Assembly: GCA_039591615.1 (NCBI GenBank)
Contig: JBDHDH010000035.1
Coordinates: 1-30,569 of the forward strand
DNA from: JBDHDH01 sp039591615
GTDB taxonomy: Bacteria; Gemmatimonadota; Gemmatimonadetes; Gemmatimonadales; GWC2-71-9
DNA: 30,569 nt
Direction of reading: 5' to 3'
Part shown: piece by piece, positions 17,411 to 25,601 of the stretch
Position numbering within the stretch: position 1 is the first letter of the stretch
Layout: each line of letters begins with the position of its first letter
Made by a program: the position numbers and the translations under genes
Notes under the pieces: generated by a model
The model's database searches: none
What the model saw: only the letters and a program-made list of their open reading frames with translations
What the model was told of the DNA's origin: nothing

Positions 17411-18376
17411 ATTCGCCCGCCAAAACATCCTCAGAGTGCTCTTCGTGCCCCTCTGAACCGCCTGTTCGGAACCGAGGCCAATGTTCGGATACTGCGGGTG
17501 CTCAGCGAGAGCGGGGTAGCGCAGAGCTCGGGTGACATCGCCCGGCAGGCCCAGCTCGTCTCGGCCGGCGTGCGACGGGCGCTTCACGAGCTCGTCGGCG
17601 CCGGCATTGTGCGTTCACTGGGTACCGGCCCGCGGAAGCTCAACCAACTCGACTGGGCGCACCCCCTGGCCGGACCGCTGACCGCACTTTTCGATGCGGA
17701 GCGAGCCCGGGTGGACGGGGTGTTCACGGCAATCCGCGAGATCGTGAGCGACTTCAGGCCGGCTCCGTTGGCCGTTTGGGTGGAAGGCCCCGTGGCAGTG
17801 GAGCGGGATGGGCTCGGGGATCCGATTATCGTCGGGGTGCTGGCCGAATCCGGCACGCTGCCCTACACGACCCGTGCTCTCCAGACGGCGCTGGCGAGCG
17901 TGGAAACCGTGCACGACGTCACCATCGAGGTGCTGCACCGGACCCCAGAGGAGCTCGAGGCAACGACCGCCGAGGAGCGTGCCGCGCTGGGCCGATCCAT
18001 TGTGCTCCTCGGTTCTCCGCCGAGCACCTTCCCACCGCTGGGTGCAACCCGTCCGGTGCCGCGACCTGCGGCGAGTCAGCCCTACGACCATCAGGAAGCC
18101 CAAGCATTCGCGTTGGCGGCAGCGATCTCGGAAAAGCTGAGGGACGATCCGACGACCATCCGAAGAGCGCGCCGGCATGTGGCCCGACGGCTGGAGACCG
18201 CATCTCCGACAGAGGCGGTGGAGCTCGAAGAGTGGGATCACATCCTTCGCACCATGCCAGTGGCTCGGCTCCGCCGGTTTCTCGTCGACCAGGGGCCGCG
18301 GGCAACCCGACTGCGCCAAAACCTCCCGTTTGTCGATGTCTTGACGCCGCACGAGCGGGAGGCAGCGCTGAGCTGA
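17411..18376 (+). CDS. Winged-helix protein with degenerate nucleotidyltransferase-like domain
   Basis: A DNA-binding regulator. The frame is open from 17405 and the winged helix starts well before the first standard start codon (GTG 17498): 'LFGTEANVRILRVLSES' is helix 1, 'SGDIARQAQL' and 'VSAGVRRALHELVGAGIVRS' the helix-turn-helix and wing. No ATG, GTG or TTG lies in frame upstream of helix 1, so I list ATT 17411; CTG 17453 or 17462 would also keep the fold. The middle part 'AVWVEGPVAVERDGLGDPIIVGVLAE' (in part) resembles the MNT/Pol-beta nucleotidyltransferase core, but Gly-Ser is Gly-Pro and the D-x-D metal pair is missing; 'DVTIEVLHRTPEEL' matches the next strand. The C-terminal third is helical and unrecognised. 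It likely binds the AT-rich repeats just upstream and may sense rather than transfer nucleotides. Confidence 0.72.
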   Translation: MRPPKHPQSALRAPLNRLFGTEANVRILRVLSESGVAQSSGDIARQAQLVSAGVRRALHELVGAGIVRSLGTGPRKLNQLDWAHPLAGPLTALFDAERARVDGVFTAIREIVSDFRPAPLAVWVEGPVAVERDGLGDPIIVGVLAESGTLPYTTRALQTALASVETVHDVTIEVLHRTPEELEATTAEERAALGRSIVLLGSPPSTFPPLGATRPVPRPAASQPYDHQEAQAFALAAAISEKLRDDPTTIRRARRHVARRLETASPTEAVELEEWDHILRTMPVARLRRFLVDQGPRATRLRQNLPFVDVLTPHEREAALS

Positions 18377-18486
18377 TGGAACCCGATACCACGGAACCGC
18401 TGACGCCTTCGCCTCGCACGGCGCACCCGTCCCGACGCAGCCTACTGGCTGACGGCATTACCCTGGGAACGCGGAAGGAGCATACC

Positions 18487-19980
18487 GTGCTGCAGCGATT
18501 CATGATCCTCTCCAGCACCCTCGTGCTGGTATCCGTCGGCCCAGCCACAGGCCAGACCGTAGACGAGCACGACGATTTCTACCACCTCGGCCAAATCAAC
18601 AAGGCGTCCAACGTGATGCTCTCAGAGATCGATCTCGTCCCCAAGGCGCTCGCCGCGACGATCGCCCGAGGCGTGGAACAGGTCATTCTCGAGGAGGCCC
18701 AGCCCGACGCCCAGCGGTCCAGCAACTACCTCGTCTTCGAGGCCCGGCTACTGGAAGTGGCGGGTCGGGACGCGTCACGCCTCCACACCGGTCGGAGCCG
18801 CCAGGACATCGGCTCGACGCTCCGGCGCCTGGCCTTGCGGGAGGCGCTCCTCGACACCTATCGACGCATGCATGCGTCTCGAGAGCAGCTGCTGCAGCTC
18901 GCATCTCGCCACGACCACACGATTATTCCGGCCTACACCCACGGCGTGCAGGCACAGCCCACGTCCCTGGCACACTACCTCCTCGCCTTCGCCTCCGCGC
19001 TGGACCGCGACGCGGAGCGCTTGGAGCAGGTGTACGCGCGCCTCAATCGAAGCCCCCTCGGGGCCGCCGCCCTGGCCACCTCCGGTTTCGCACTCGATCG
19101 GCACCGACTGGCGGAGCTGCTGGGGTTCCAAGGAGTGGTCGAGAACTCCTACGACGCGAATCTCGTGTCGTCGGTCGACTCCAAGATCGAGTTCGTCCAC
19201 GCCCTCGCAAATTCCGCCGTCCAGGTTGGGCTGTTCGTGGAAGACATCCATACACAGTATCACGACCCCGTCCCATGGATCCTCGTCGATCCGGCGCAGA
19301 CGGGTGTGAGCTCGATCATGCCGCAGAAACGAAACCCGCTCAGCCTCGAGCGGCTCCGCGCTCGCGCGAGCGAAGTGATCGGCGAGGCGCAGACGGTGCT
19401 GCTGAACGCGCACAACACATCGACGGGTATGGCCGATTATCGCCCTGCTACGCAAGCGTTGGAGACTGCCGAGAAGGCAGGGGATATGTACCGGCGCTAC
19501 GCGCAAGTCATCGGCGGCCTGGCCGTGAGTCCTGCACGGTCCCTCGAGGAGTTGGACTCCGATTACTCCAGCATGACCGAGGTGGCGGATGTCCTGCTGC
19601 GGCATGCAGATGTGCCGTTCCGGGTAGGTCACCACTACGCCTCGGAGTTGACCACGTACGGGCGGCGGCACGGCAAGACGCCCAAACAGCTCACACCTAT
19701 GGAACTCCAGCGCATCTACCGGGAGTCAACGGACGGCGACGAGCTCCCAGTGAGCGTCGAGATCATTCAGCAAGCGCTCGACCCAGAACAGATGGTCTTG
19801 AGTCGCCGTGGGTTGGGTGGCCCCCAGCCACCAGAAGTGGCCCGCATGCTGGTGGCGCATCGAGAGCGTTTGGCGACGAGCAAGGCGTGGTTGGCCACGG
19901 AGCGCCGGCGGCTCGATGAGGTGCGTTCGGCGCTGGAGAGCGCTTTTGACCAGCTTGCCAGTGACGACCGTCGGAACTGA
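18487..19980 (+). CDS. Argininosuccinate-lyase-like protein with signal peptide
   Basis: A 497-residue member of the fumarase/aspartase superfamily. GTG 18487 has GGAAGGAG 6 bases upstream; the long upstream in-frame extension overlaps another gene and is a shadow. The N-terminus 'MLQRFMILSSTLVLVSVGPATGQ' looks like a signal peptide, unexpected for this family. Superfamily blocks are 'HTGRSRQDIGSTLRRL' (ASL usually has RSRNDQ), 'YTHGVQAQPTSLAHYLLA', 'ENSYDANLVSSVD' and the signature loop 'GVSSIMPQKRNP' around S275-S276, where Val replaces the signature Gly. The C-terminal part is ASL_C2-like. It should cleave a C-N bond in a succinyl or fumaryl adduct, but the RSRQD variant and predicted export argue against true argininosuccinate. 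No other arginine gene is near. It follows the winged-helix gene by 110 bases. Confidence 0.85.
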   Translation: MLQRFMILSSTLVLVSVGPATGQTVDEHDDFYHLGQINKASNVMLSEIDLVPKALAATIARGVEQVILEEAQPDAQRSSNYLVFEARLLEVAGRDASRLHTGRSRQDIGSTLRRLALREALLDTYRRMHASREQLLQLASRHDHTIIPAYTHGVQAQPTSLAHYLLAFASALDRDAERLEQVYARLNRSPLGAAALATSGFALDRHRLAELLGFQGVVENSYDANLVSSVDSKIEFVHALANSAVQVGLFVEDIHTQYHDPVPWILVDPAQTGVSSIMPQKRNPLSLERLRARASEVIGEAQTVLLNAHNTSTGMADYRPATQALETAEKAGDMYRRYAQVIGGLAVSPARSLEELDSDYSSMTEVADVLLRHADVPFRVGHHYASELTTYGRRHGKTPKQLTPMELQRIYRESTDGDELPVSVEIIQQALDPEQMVLSRRGLGGPQPPEVARMLVAHRERLATSKAWLATERRRLDEVRSALESAFDQLASDDRRN

Positions 19981-20040
19981 TCCTCGAGCATCGTGACGCT
20001 TCGACATGATGGACGCCCTCCCATGGGGCCCTCGGCCGTG

Positions 20041-21417
20041 ATGCCACGCACGCGGCTCACACTGGCTGCACTGCTCTTGCTGGTCCTGGCTGTTCCAGCT
20101 CAGGGGCAGTATCGGAGCGACGTTCCGTCGCAGTCTCAGATCCAGCAAGACAGCGCGGAGTCTGCCGGCGAGGCCAGATCGGCTCTCCACGAGCCGGTTG
20201 AGGTCCCGCCGGCGACCGACGAGGCGATGCGCTACTACCGGGAGGGCATGGTTCTCTGGGCCATCGCTGTACTGGTGGGGTTTGTGGTACCCGCCTCGAT
20301 CCTCTTCACGGGATTCTCGGCGACGTTACGGCGATGGGCGCGACGCATCGGGGGACCATGGTCTCTGGGGACCGCGCGGCAGCGAGGCCGGGGAGCCGCC
20401 ATCGAGCTGGCAACCGCTGTCTTCGTGGCAATCTACTTCGCCATCGCGCATCTGGCCGTCCTCCCCCTCGCCTTCTACGCGGGCTTCGTGCGCCAGCACG
20501 CGTACGGACTCTCGAATCAGTCGGTTGGACAATGGTTGGGGGAGTTCCTCACGGCCATTGGGCTGGAGACAGCGTTCTTCGTGATGATCATTCCGGTGGG
20601 GTATTCCATGCTGAACGCGATGCGACGCAGGTGGTGGATCGCGGCCTCGGTGGGCGCCGTGATCACGATCATCGCGTTGCGGGTAGTCCATCCTATCTGG
20701 GTAGCCCCGTTGTTGGACGAGTACGGCCCAATGCAGAGCCGTGCCCTCGAGGCCGAAATCCTCGACCTCGCCGAGCGGTCCGGCATCGAAGGCTCGCGGG
20801 TGTTCGAGGTGAAAAAGAGCGCCGACACGAAACAGGTCAACGCCTCGGTGACCGGTTTTCTTGGAACCAAGCGCATCGTGCTCTGGGATACGATCATCGA
20901 TCGACTCGAGCGGGACCAGCTCCTGTTCGTGATGGGCCACGAACTGGGACACTACGCGCTTGGGCACGCCTGGAAGGGACTCGTCCTGACAGGGCTGGCG
21001 CTGGTGGCGACGTTTTACCTTGCGCAGTTGGTGCTACCGAAAATCGTGTCCCGTTTCCGCAACCGGTTCGGCTTCGACGACCTTGGGGACGTGGCCTCGC
21101 TGCCGCTGTTCATCCTCACGTTCGCCGTTCTCTCCTTCGCCACCACGCCCGTGGGCAACGCCATCAGTCGTCACTGGGAGCACGAGGCGGACCGCTTCGG
21201 GTTGGAGATCACGCAGAGCAACCGCGCGGCGGCCACGACTTTTGTCGAGCTACAGCTGCACAATCTCGTGAACCCGAGACCGGGGGTCATTTACATGCTC
21301 TGGCGAGGCTCGCACCCACCCCTCGCCGAGCGAGTCGGGTTTGCCAACGCGTACCGCCCGTGGGAAAGCGGAGCGGAGCTCAGGTATGGCGACCGATTGC
21401 GGCCGGAGGGAGGCTAG
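20041..21417 (+). CDS. Membrane M48-family (STE24/CAAX-type) metalloprotease
   Basis: A 458-residue integral membrane zinc protease. The zinc motif 'HELGHYALGH' (HExxH at 300-304) and the downstream 'EHEAD' (380-384, third ligand E380) mark M48, and multiple spans before and after the site ('WAIAVLVGFVVPASILF', 'AVFVAIYFAIAHLAVLPLAF', 'LTGLALVATFYLAQLVLP') mark the M48A Ste24 type. 'ASVTGFLGTKRIVLWDTII' (in part) precedes the active-site helix as usual. It starts at ATG 20041, where a signal-like helix 'RLTLAALLLLVLAVPAQGQ' begins; frame starts at 19993 (GTG) and 20023 (ATG) are alternatives and none has a strong ribosome-binding site. It probably handles membrane-protein quality control. Start 60 bases after the lyase gene suggests cotranscription. 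Confidence 0.9.
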   Translation: MPRTRLTLAALLLLVLAVPAQGQYRSDVPSQSQIQQDSAESAGEARSALHEPVEVPPATDEAMRYYREGMVLWAIAVLVGFVVPASILFTGFSATLRRWARRIGGPWSLGTARQRGRGAAIELATAVFVAIYFAIAHLAVLPLAFYAGFVRQHAYGLSNQSVGQWLGEFLTAIGLETAFFVMIIPVGYSMLNAMRRRWWIAASVGAVITIIALRVVHPIWVAPLLDEYGPMQSRALEAEILDLAERSGIEGSRVFEVKKSADTKQVNASVTGFLGTKRIVLWDTIIDRLERDQLLFVMGHELGHYALGHAWKGLVLTGLALVATFYLAQLVLPKIVSRFRNRFGFDDLGDVASLPLFILTFAVLSFATTPVGNAISRHWEHEADRFGLEITQSNRAAATTFVELQLHNLVNPRPGVIYMLWRGSHPPLAERVGFANAYRPWESGAELRYGDRLRPEGG

Positions 21418-21517
21418 ACAGCCGCACTCGGCAGCGAATGCGCTGTGGGAGAGGATGCTGGACGGCCGCGGCTGCACAACGTAACGGTGCGAGGAGGCTT
21501 GGAGTGCTCCCGATTCG

Positions 21518-21539
21518 CGGCCTTGCGCCGGCCTTGCGC
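21518..21539. repeat. 11-bp tandem duplication in convergent intergenic gap
   Basis: CGGCCTTGCGC occurs twice head to tail (21518-21528, 21529-21539) between the convergent M48 and M28 genes. It is GC-rich and contains nested GGCC/GCCGGC palindromes, so it may act as a pause or terminator structure, but no T-run follows. Confidence 0.5.
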
Positions 21540-21561
21540 CGCCAGGCGGCCCGAGATCGTA

Positions 21562-23088
21562 TCAGTTCGTGGCGGTCTCCACTGGTTTCCGAGGCATCAT
21601 CTCGTCACGCATCGCCAAGTGATACACGGTTGCCGCCACGACGATCGCCGCCTGCTTCAGATCGTCCAGCACCAGGTGATCGAACGTGTCGATGTAGGTG
21701 TGATGCGTTCGAACGCCGTACTCGATGGGGTCCTGGATGAAGTTGAATCCCGGAATACCCTGGGCATCAAACGACAGGTGATCCGTGCCACCCGTGTTGC
21801 CGTGTCGGACGGCAACGACACCCAAGTCGCGAAATGGCCAGAGGATCTGCTCGAAGACGGGAATGGCTGCTTCGTTCATCTGATCCCAGATCCCGCGGAT
21901 GCGGCCAGTGCCGTTGTCGACGTTGACGTACGCGGAGATCTTGCCGTGCAGCTCCGGGTGGTTGGCGACCCAAGCTCTCGATCCCATTAGCCCCTGCTCC
22001 TCCCCACTCCACAGCCCGATTCGGATCGTCCGCCTGGGTTCGAGCTCCAGGGCCCGCAGAATGCGCATCGCCTCCATCATGACGACGGATCCGGCCCCGT
22101 TGTCCGTGGCTCCGTTCCCCATGTGCCACGAATCCAGGTGGGCGCCGAGCATCACGTATTCGTTGGCCTTGTCGGTCCCGGGAATGTCGCCGAGCGTATT
22201 GTACGCCTGGAGGTCACCGTCGTAGAAGCGATTTTGCACGTCGATCTCGAGGCGGACCGGCACCCCGGCAGAGACGTTACGGAAGATCTGGTTGTAGTGC
22301 TCACGGAGAATCACGAGCTCGGGGGTCGGTTCCGGGTTCGCAGGATCGCGGCCGGCCCCGTTGCCCCCTCCCCGGAGCACGCCGTAGTTCCGAGAGGACG
22401 GAGTCAGGATGACCGCTGCCCCTTCCTCATCGAGCATCGCGCGCACTCGGCGTTGCTGCTCTCGTATCCTCCTGAACCGCGCTCGCATCTCGTCGCGCCG
22501 CCGTGCCCGCGCCTCTTCGTCGACCTCCTCCGGGGCCAACAGTTCATCCAGCGATGTGCGCCTGGGCCGGGGCTCGAACTCGGGATCGATGTCGACGGGA
22601 TCGGATAGCAGTACAATGGCCCCGCGCAGCTGTCCCTTATAGCGATCGAGCTCCTCGGCGCTGTCGGCGTCCACGATCACGGCTTCCCCCGTCACCGTCC
22701 CCCGGGTACTCCCGGTCCAGGCCACCGGCTGCGCGTGGAGCGGTTGGACGAACGGCGAGAGAACGCGCCCATGGTACGACACCCGTTCCCATCCCCGACC
22801 GAACTCTCCCCAGGGCTCGACGGTCACGGCATGCAGCCCCCACGCACGGAACGTCTCCGCAGTCCACTCGTTCGCGCGCTGCATGCCCGGCGAGCCGGTG
22901 AGCCGAGGGCCGATGACCTCCGTCAGATACCGCGCCAAATCGGGAAGCTGGGATCGCTCGAGCCCTTCTTCCCGAATACGCTCGATGACCGAGAGGTCGA
23001 CCGACTCCTGCACCATCTGGGCCGCCGCCACGGGCGGCACGGCGAGCGACAGGGAGATTGTTGCTGCACACCGGAAGAGCGATTTCAT
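21562..23088 (-). CDS. Secreted M28-family aminopeptidase
   Basis: A 508-residue exported di-zinc aminopeptidase. ATG 23088 is chosen because a signal peptide (KSLFRCAATISLSLAVPPVAAAQ in part) begins there with GGAC-type SD upstream; the frame opens 17 codons earlier. Metal ligands and catalytic residues are visible: 'AHLDSW' (H317, D319), 'ATDNGAGS' (D329), 'WSGEEQG' (E363 catalytic, E364 ligand), 'VNVDNG' (D391) and 'RTHHTYID' (H462/H463). Between the N-terminal lid and the peptidase core is a PA-like insertion carrying a very charged Arg/Glu helix (about 185-230) next to 'ARRRDEMRARFRRIREQQRR', probably coiled. It likely trims N-terminal residues from extracellular peptides, feeding the window's permease. 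It is separated by 157 bases from the upstream acyl-CoA dehydrogenase. Confidence 0.92.
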   Translation of the reverse strand: MKSLFRCAATISLSLAVPPVAAAQMVQESVDLSVIERIREEGLERSQLPDLARYLTEVIGPRLTGSPGMQRANEWTAETFRAWGLHAVTVEPWGEFGRGWERVSYHGRVLSPFVQPLHAQPVAWTGSTRGTVTGEAVIVDADSAEELDRYKGQLRGAIVLLSDPVDIDPEFEPRPRRTSLDELLAPEEVDEEARARRRDEMRARFRRIREQQRRVRAMLDEEGAAVILTPSSRNYGVLRGGGNGAGRDPANPEPTPELVILREHYNQIFRNVSAGVPVRLEIDVQNRFYDGDLQAYNTLGDIPGTDKANEYVMLGAHLDSWHMGNGATDNGAGSVVMMEAMRILRALELEPRRTIRIGLWSGEEQGLMGSRAWVANHPELHGKISAYVNVDNGTGRIRGIWDQMNEAAIPVFEQILWPFRDLGVVAVRHGNTGGTDHLSFDAQGIPGFNFIQDPIEYGVRTHHTYIDTFDHLVLDDLKQAAIVVAATVYHLAMRDEMMPRKPVETATN

Positions 23089-23245
23089 GGGTCCGTCCTG
23101 GCAAGTCTGAGTGAGAGAGAAACTGATGGTGCTCGGCACTGCGATGCAAGATGATCCACGGGAGGTGCTTGTACAGGGACATCAGGTCGCTGGACGTCGG
23201 AAATCAGTTGACCCCGCGGCGCCACCGATCCTGCGACCTGCCTTC

Positions 23246-24412
23246 TCAGCGCGCCTGGCCCGCCGCCTCGCGCAGCAGCGCCCGCGCGATCACGAGGCGC
23301 TGGATCTGATTGGTGCCCTCGTAGATCTGCGTGATCTTGGCATCGCGCATGTACTTCTCGATGGGGTAGTCCTTACAGTAGCCGTACCCTCCGAATAGCT
23401 GGACGCAGTCGGTCGTCACCTTCATGGCCACATCGGTGGCCATCAGTTTGCACATGGCCGACAGCTTCGTGATCTGCTTGTGCCCGGAATCGATGACGCG
23501 TGCAGCATGGTACACGAGCTGGCGCGCACCCTCGACTTGGGTGGCCATATCCGCCAGCATCCACTGGATCCCCTGAAATGAGCTTACCGACTGGCCGAAC
23601 TGCTGACGCTCGTGCGTATACTCAACCGCGAGATCGACGGCGCCTTGAGCGAGGCCGACGGCCTGGGCCGCGACGCCGGGACGGGCCCGGTCGAGGGTGA
23701 TCATAGCATGCTTGAAGCCGCGTCCCTCATTACCCCCCAACAGGTTTGCGGCAGGCACTCGGCAGTTCTCCAGGTGGATTTCTACCACCGGCACGCAGCG
23801 AATCCCCATCTTGTCTTCGTGCTTGCCCACTCGATACCCCGCCGATCCCTCCTCCACAACGAACGCCGAAATGCCCCGCGCCCCACGGCCGGGCTCGGTG
23901 ACCGCAAAGACGGTATTGAGCGCCGCCACTGCCCCACCGGTGTTCCACTTCTTCTCCCCATTGAGGACGTACGCGTCTCCGTCGCGTTCGGCTCGGGTTT
24001 TCATGGAACCCGCGTCTGAGCCGGCCTCTCTTTCGGAAAGCGCGAACGCAATGAGCTTGTCGCCGGCCGCGATGGGCGGCAGCCAGCGCTCCTTCTGCTC
24101 GTCGGTTCCACCAACGATGATGGGGAACGACCCGAGGGCGTTCACGGCGTAGCCAACACCCATACCGCCGCAAGCTCGCGAGAATTCCTCGACGACGAGG
24201 CACAGCTCGAGCACCCCACAGCCGAGCCCGCCGTACTCCTCGGGAATCCATACGCCCGAGAGCCCGGCATCTTTGATCGCCTGTTGGACCTCCCACGGGT
24301 AGGTCTGCTCGACATCGTACTTGGCAGCCACCGGACGCATGGCCGTGTTCGCCAATTCGCGCGCGCGCTCCCTGAGATCAACCTGCTGTTTGGTACAGAG
24401 TTCCTGAATCAT
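23246..24412 (-). CDS. Acyl-CoA dehydrogenase
   Basis: A 388-residue FAD flavoenzyme of the short/medium-chain or branched-chain acyl-CoA dehydrogenase class, full length for the family. Recognisable blocks are 'GVWIPEEYGGLGCGVLE' in the N-terminal helical domain, 'FALSEREAGSDAGSMKT' (FAD contact), 'LNGEKKWNTGGAVA', 'MGIRCVPVVEIHLENCRVP', 'ERQQFGQSVSSFQGIQWMLA', 'QLFGGYGYCKDYPIEKYMRD' (each in part) and 'QIYEGTNQIQRLVIAR', whose E365 is the general base that removes the alpha proton. It oxidises acyl-CoA to enoyl-CoA and passes electrons to ETF. A GAGAG sequence precedes ATG 24412. No other beta-oxidation gene is in the window, so the substrate cannot be assigned. Confidence 0.94.
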   Translation of the reverse strand: MIQELCTKQQVDLRERARELANTAMRPVAAKYDVEQTYPWEVQQAIKDAGLSGVWIPEEYGGLGCGVLELCLVVEEFSRACGGMGVGYAVNALGSFPIIVGGTDEQKERWLPPIAAGDKLIAFALSEREAGSDAGSMKTRAERDGDAYVLNGEKKWNTGGAVAALNTVFAVTEPGRGARGISAFVVEEGSAGYRVGKHEDKMGIRCVPVVEIHLENCRVPAANLLGGNEGRGFKHAMITLDRARPGVAAQAVGLAQGAVDLAVEYTHERQQFGQSVSSFQGIQWMLADMATQVEGARQLVYHAARVIDSGHKQITKLSAMCKLMATDVAMKVTTDCVQLFGGYGYCKDYPIEKYMRDAKITQIYEGTNQIQRLVIARALLREAAGQAR

Positions 24413-24715
24413 GGTTCGCTCTCGTGCGGTTGTAGCGTTCAGGGGCGGTCAGACCCATCGCCACTCGGCCCCCGGATCATCGGCTTTGGCGGTCCACAGA
24501 TGATTCCGCCAAAGAAAATGGAGTGTGCGGGTAGTTGGGGCAAACCCGTCGCGCTGGCCGGGCAGCGTTCGTGACAGCAGGCACATCGAATCGTGACTGA
24601 TCGACTCAGAATAGGAGGGGCCTCTCACCGACACGATCTCGATCCCGTACGGGGGAACACTGATCCTGGCATCGACCACCGCAGACTCGAATCCCCGATG
24701 AACAACGAGCGCTCC
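24413..24715. other. Intergenic stretch with a 9-bp inverted repeat
   Basis: This 303-base gap lies between two minus-strand genes. CTTTGGCGG (24484-24492) and CCGCCAAAG (24506-24514) form a perfect 9-bp stem with a 13-base loop. There is no T-run beside it, so it may be an operator for the acyl-CoA dehydrogenase gene or a Rho-aided end of the VOC transcript. A 76-codon minus-strand frame (24449-24679) covers it; I do not recognise its product and do not call it a gene. Confidence 0.4.
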
Positions 24716-25099
24716 TCACGGGCCTGAAGCGCTGTGCCCAGGACTACGGCTCAAAGGCTCGACTTCGGCTTCGGGATCATCGAATTGAATGAACTCCACC
24801 GGTGCCCCGTTGTGCACGACGAAGGCCACCGTGATACCGGCGCTCGGACTGTTGGGCTGTATGAGCACCTCTTCACGCTCGAGCGCTTTCTGCAAATCGG
24901 CAACAACGAACGCCACATGCGCAACGTTCTTCACCAGCTCGGGAAGGGGGGAGTCGGGCTCGAATCTCAACCACTCCACACCGAAGGGGCTCGTCTCGAA
25001 CCCGGAAGTGTACATCTTGTATTCTTCGAGGTATTCCTCGCCCTCGCGCGGGTCGGTTGTCGGAATACCGATGTGATGGTACCTGAGACCTTTTCTCAT
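24716..25099 (-). CDS. VOC (glyoxalase/bleomycin-resistance fold) family protein
   Basis: A 127-residue cytoplasmic protein of the vicinal-oxygen-chelate superfamily. It starts at ATG 25099, right before the conserved opening 'LRYHHIGIPTTDP'; the frame runs further upstream but that part is Arg/Cys-rich and overlaps another gene. Candidate metal ligands are His in 'HHIGI', His in 'VAHVAFVV' and Glu in 'VEFIQF', the usual H-H-E set. The halves are the two beta-alpha-beta-beta-beta modules of one VOC domain. It is 29 bases downstream of a small membrane-protein gene and probably in its operon. Substrate unknown; 'PSAGITVAFVVHNGAPVEF' (in part) gives no specific hint. Confidence 0.8.
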   Translation of the reverse strand: MRKGLRYHHIGIPTTDPREGEEYLEEYKMYTSGFETSPFGVEWLRFEPDSPLPELVKNVAHVAFVVADLQKALEREEVLIQPNSPSAGITVAFVVHNGAPVEFIQFDDPEAEVEPLSRSPGHSASGP

Positions 25100-25128
25100 C
25101 CAATGCTCGTCGACAATCCGCTCCTGCT

Positions 25129-25368
25129 TCAGTGGGCGACCCGATAGTAGAGCATGGCGCTGATCTTCGTCACCGCCATGGCACCGGCGATGACGGCAAA
25201 ATCCCACCGTACATGATTGTTGACGATGAGATCGACGTTGAACCACATCACGATGATCAACAGACCGACGGCTAGCGCCAGACGGGAAGACCGGTACCTG
25301 TGGGCAATGAACCGCTCGTCAGGGGCCGCGAACAAGGCGGCCCAGATGCTGGGGAACCATTCCGACAT
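25129..25368 (-). CDS. Small two-helix membrane protein
   Basis: A 79-residue protein with two predicted membrane helices, 'LALAVGLLIIVMWFNVDLIV' and 'FAVIAGAMAVTKISAMLYY', joined by a short polar turn. ATG 25368 is preferred (AGGAG 9 bases upstream); a GTG at 25372-25374 lies only 3 bases from that SD. It begins right after the stop of an XRE regulator gene, an arrangement often seen for small regulator/membrane-protein pairs. Function unknown; it may be the regulator's membrane partner, or simply its target. Confidence 0.75.
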   Translation of the reverse strand: MSEWFPSIWAALFAAPDERFIAHRYRSSRLALAVGLLIIVMWFNVDLIVNNHVRWDFAVIAGAMAVTKISAMLYYRVAH

Positions 25369-25374
25369 GATCAC

Positions 25375-25581
25375 CTACTCCTGGAGTTCAAACAGTTCGT
25401 CCGTCAGGCAATTGAAGACCTGAGCGAACCTCAGGGCCAGCGGCAAACTCGGGACGTACCGACCTCGCTCGATGGAATTGATGCTCTGACGCGACACGCC
25501 AACGGCTCCGCCCAGCTCTTCCTGCGTGAGCCCGCCCCGCATTCGATACTCCCTTATGTGGTTCGCGACTCCACCGCTCAA
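25375..25581 (-). CDS. Small XRE-family transcriptional regulator
   Basis: A 68-residue stand-alone Cro/C1-type DNA-binding protein. The five-helix HTH fills the chain: 'NHIREYRMRGGLTQEELGGA' (in part), recognition helix 'VSRQSINSIERGRYVPSLPLAL', and the end 'FNCLTDELFELQE'. It resembles the YozG-like branch of tiny XRE regulators. The start is taken as TTG 25581, because AAGAGG lies 7 bases upstream and family members begin just before the 'IREYR' helix; the ATG at 25680 gives an unlikely Cys-rich leader and lies upstream of the promoter elements. Repeated TGTAAAG/CTTTACA half-sites flank its promoter, so autoregulation is likely. Downstream genes encode the two-helix membrane protein and the VOC protein. 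Confidence 0.85.
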   Translation of the reverse strand: MSGGVANHIREYRMRGGLTQEELGGAVGVSRQSINSIERGRYVPSLPLALRFAQVFNCLTDELFELQE

Positions 25582-25601
25582 GTGAAGACCTCTTCCCACG
25601 A

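Noticed and set aside
17776..18486. In-frame upstream extension of the lyase gene
   Set aside because: It overlaps the winged-helix gene, is Gly/Arg-rich, and an SD-supported GTG with a signal peptide starts at 18487.
20334..21740. 468-codon plus-strand frame overlapping the M48 gene
   Set aside because: Same-strand out-of-frame shadow, very Arg/His-rich; the M48 frame carries the HExxH motif and membrane helices.
24449..24679. 76-codon minus-strand frame
   Set aside because: No recognisable product, no ribosome-binding site that I can defend, and it contains an inverted repeat; not called.
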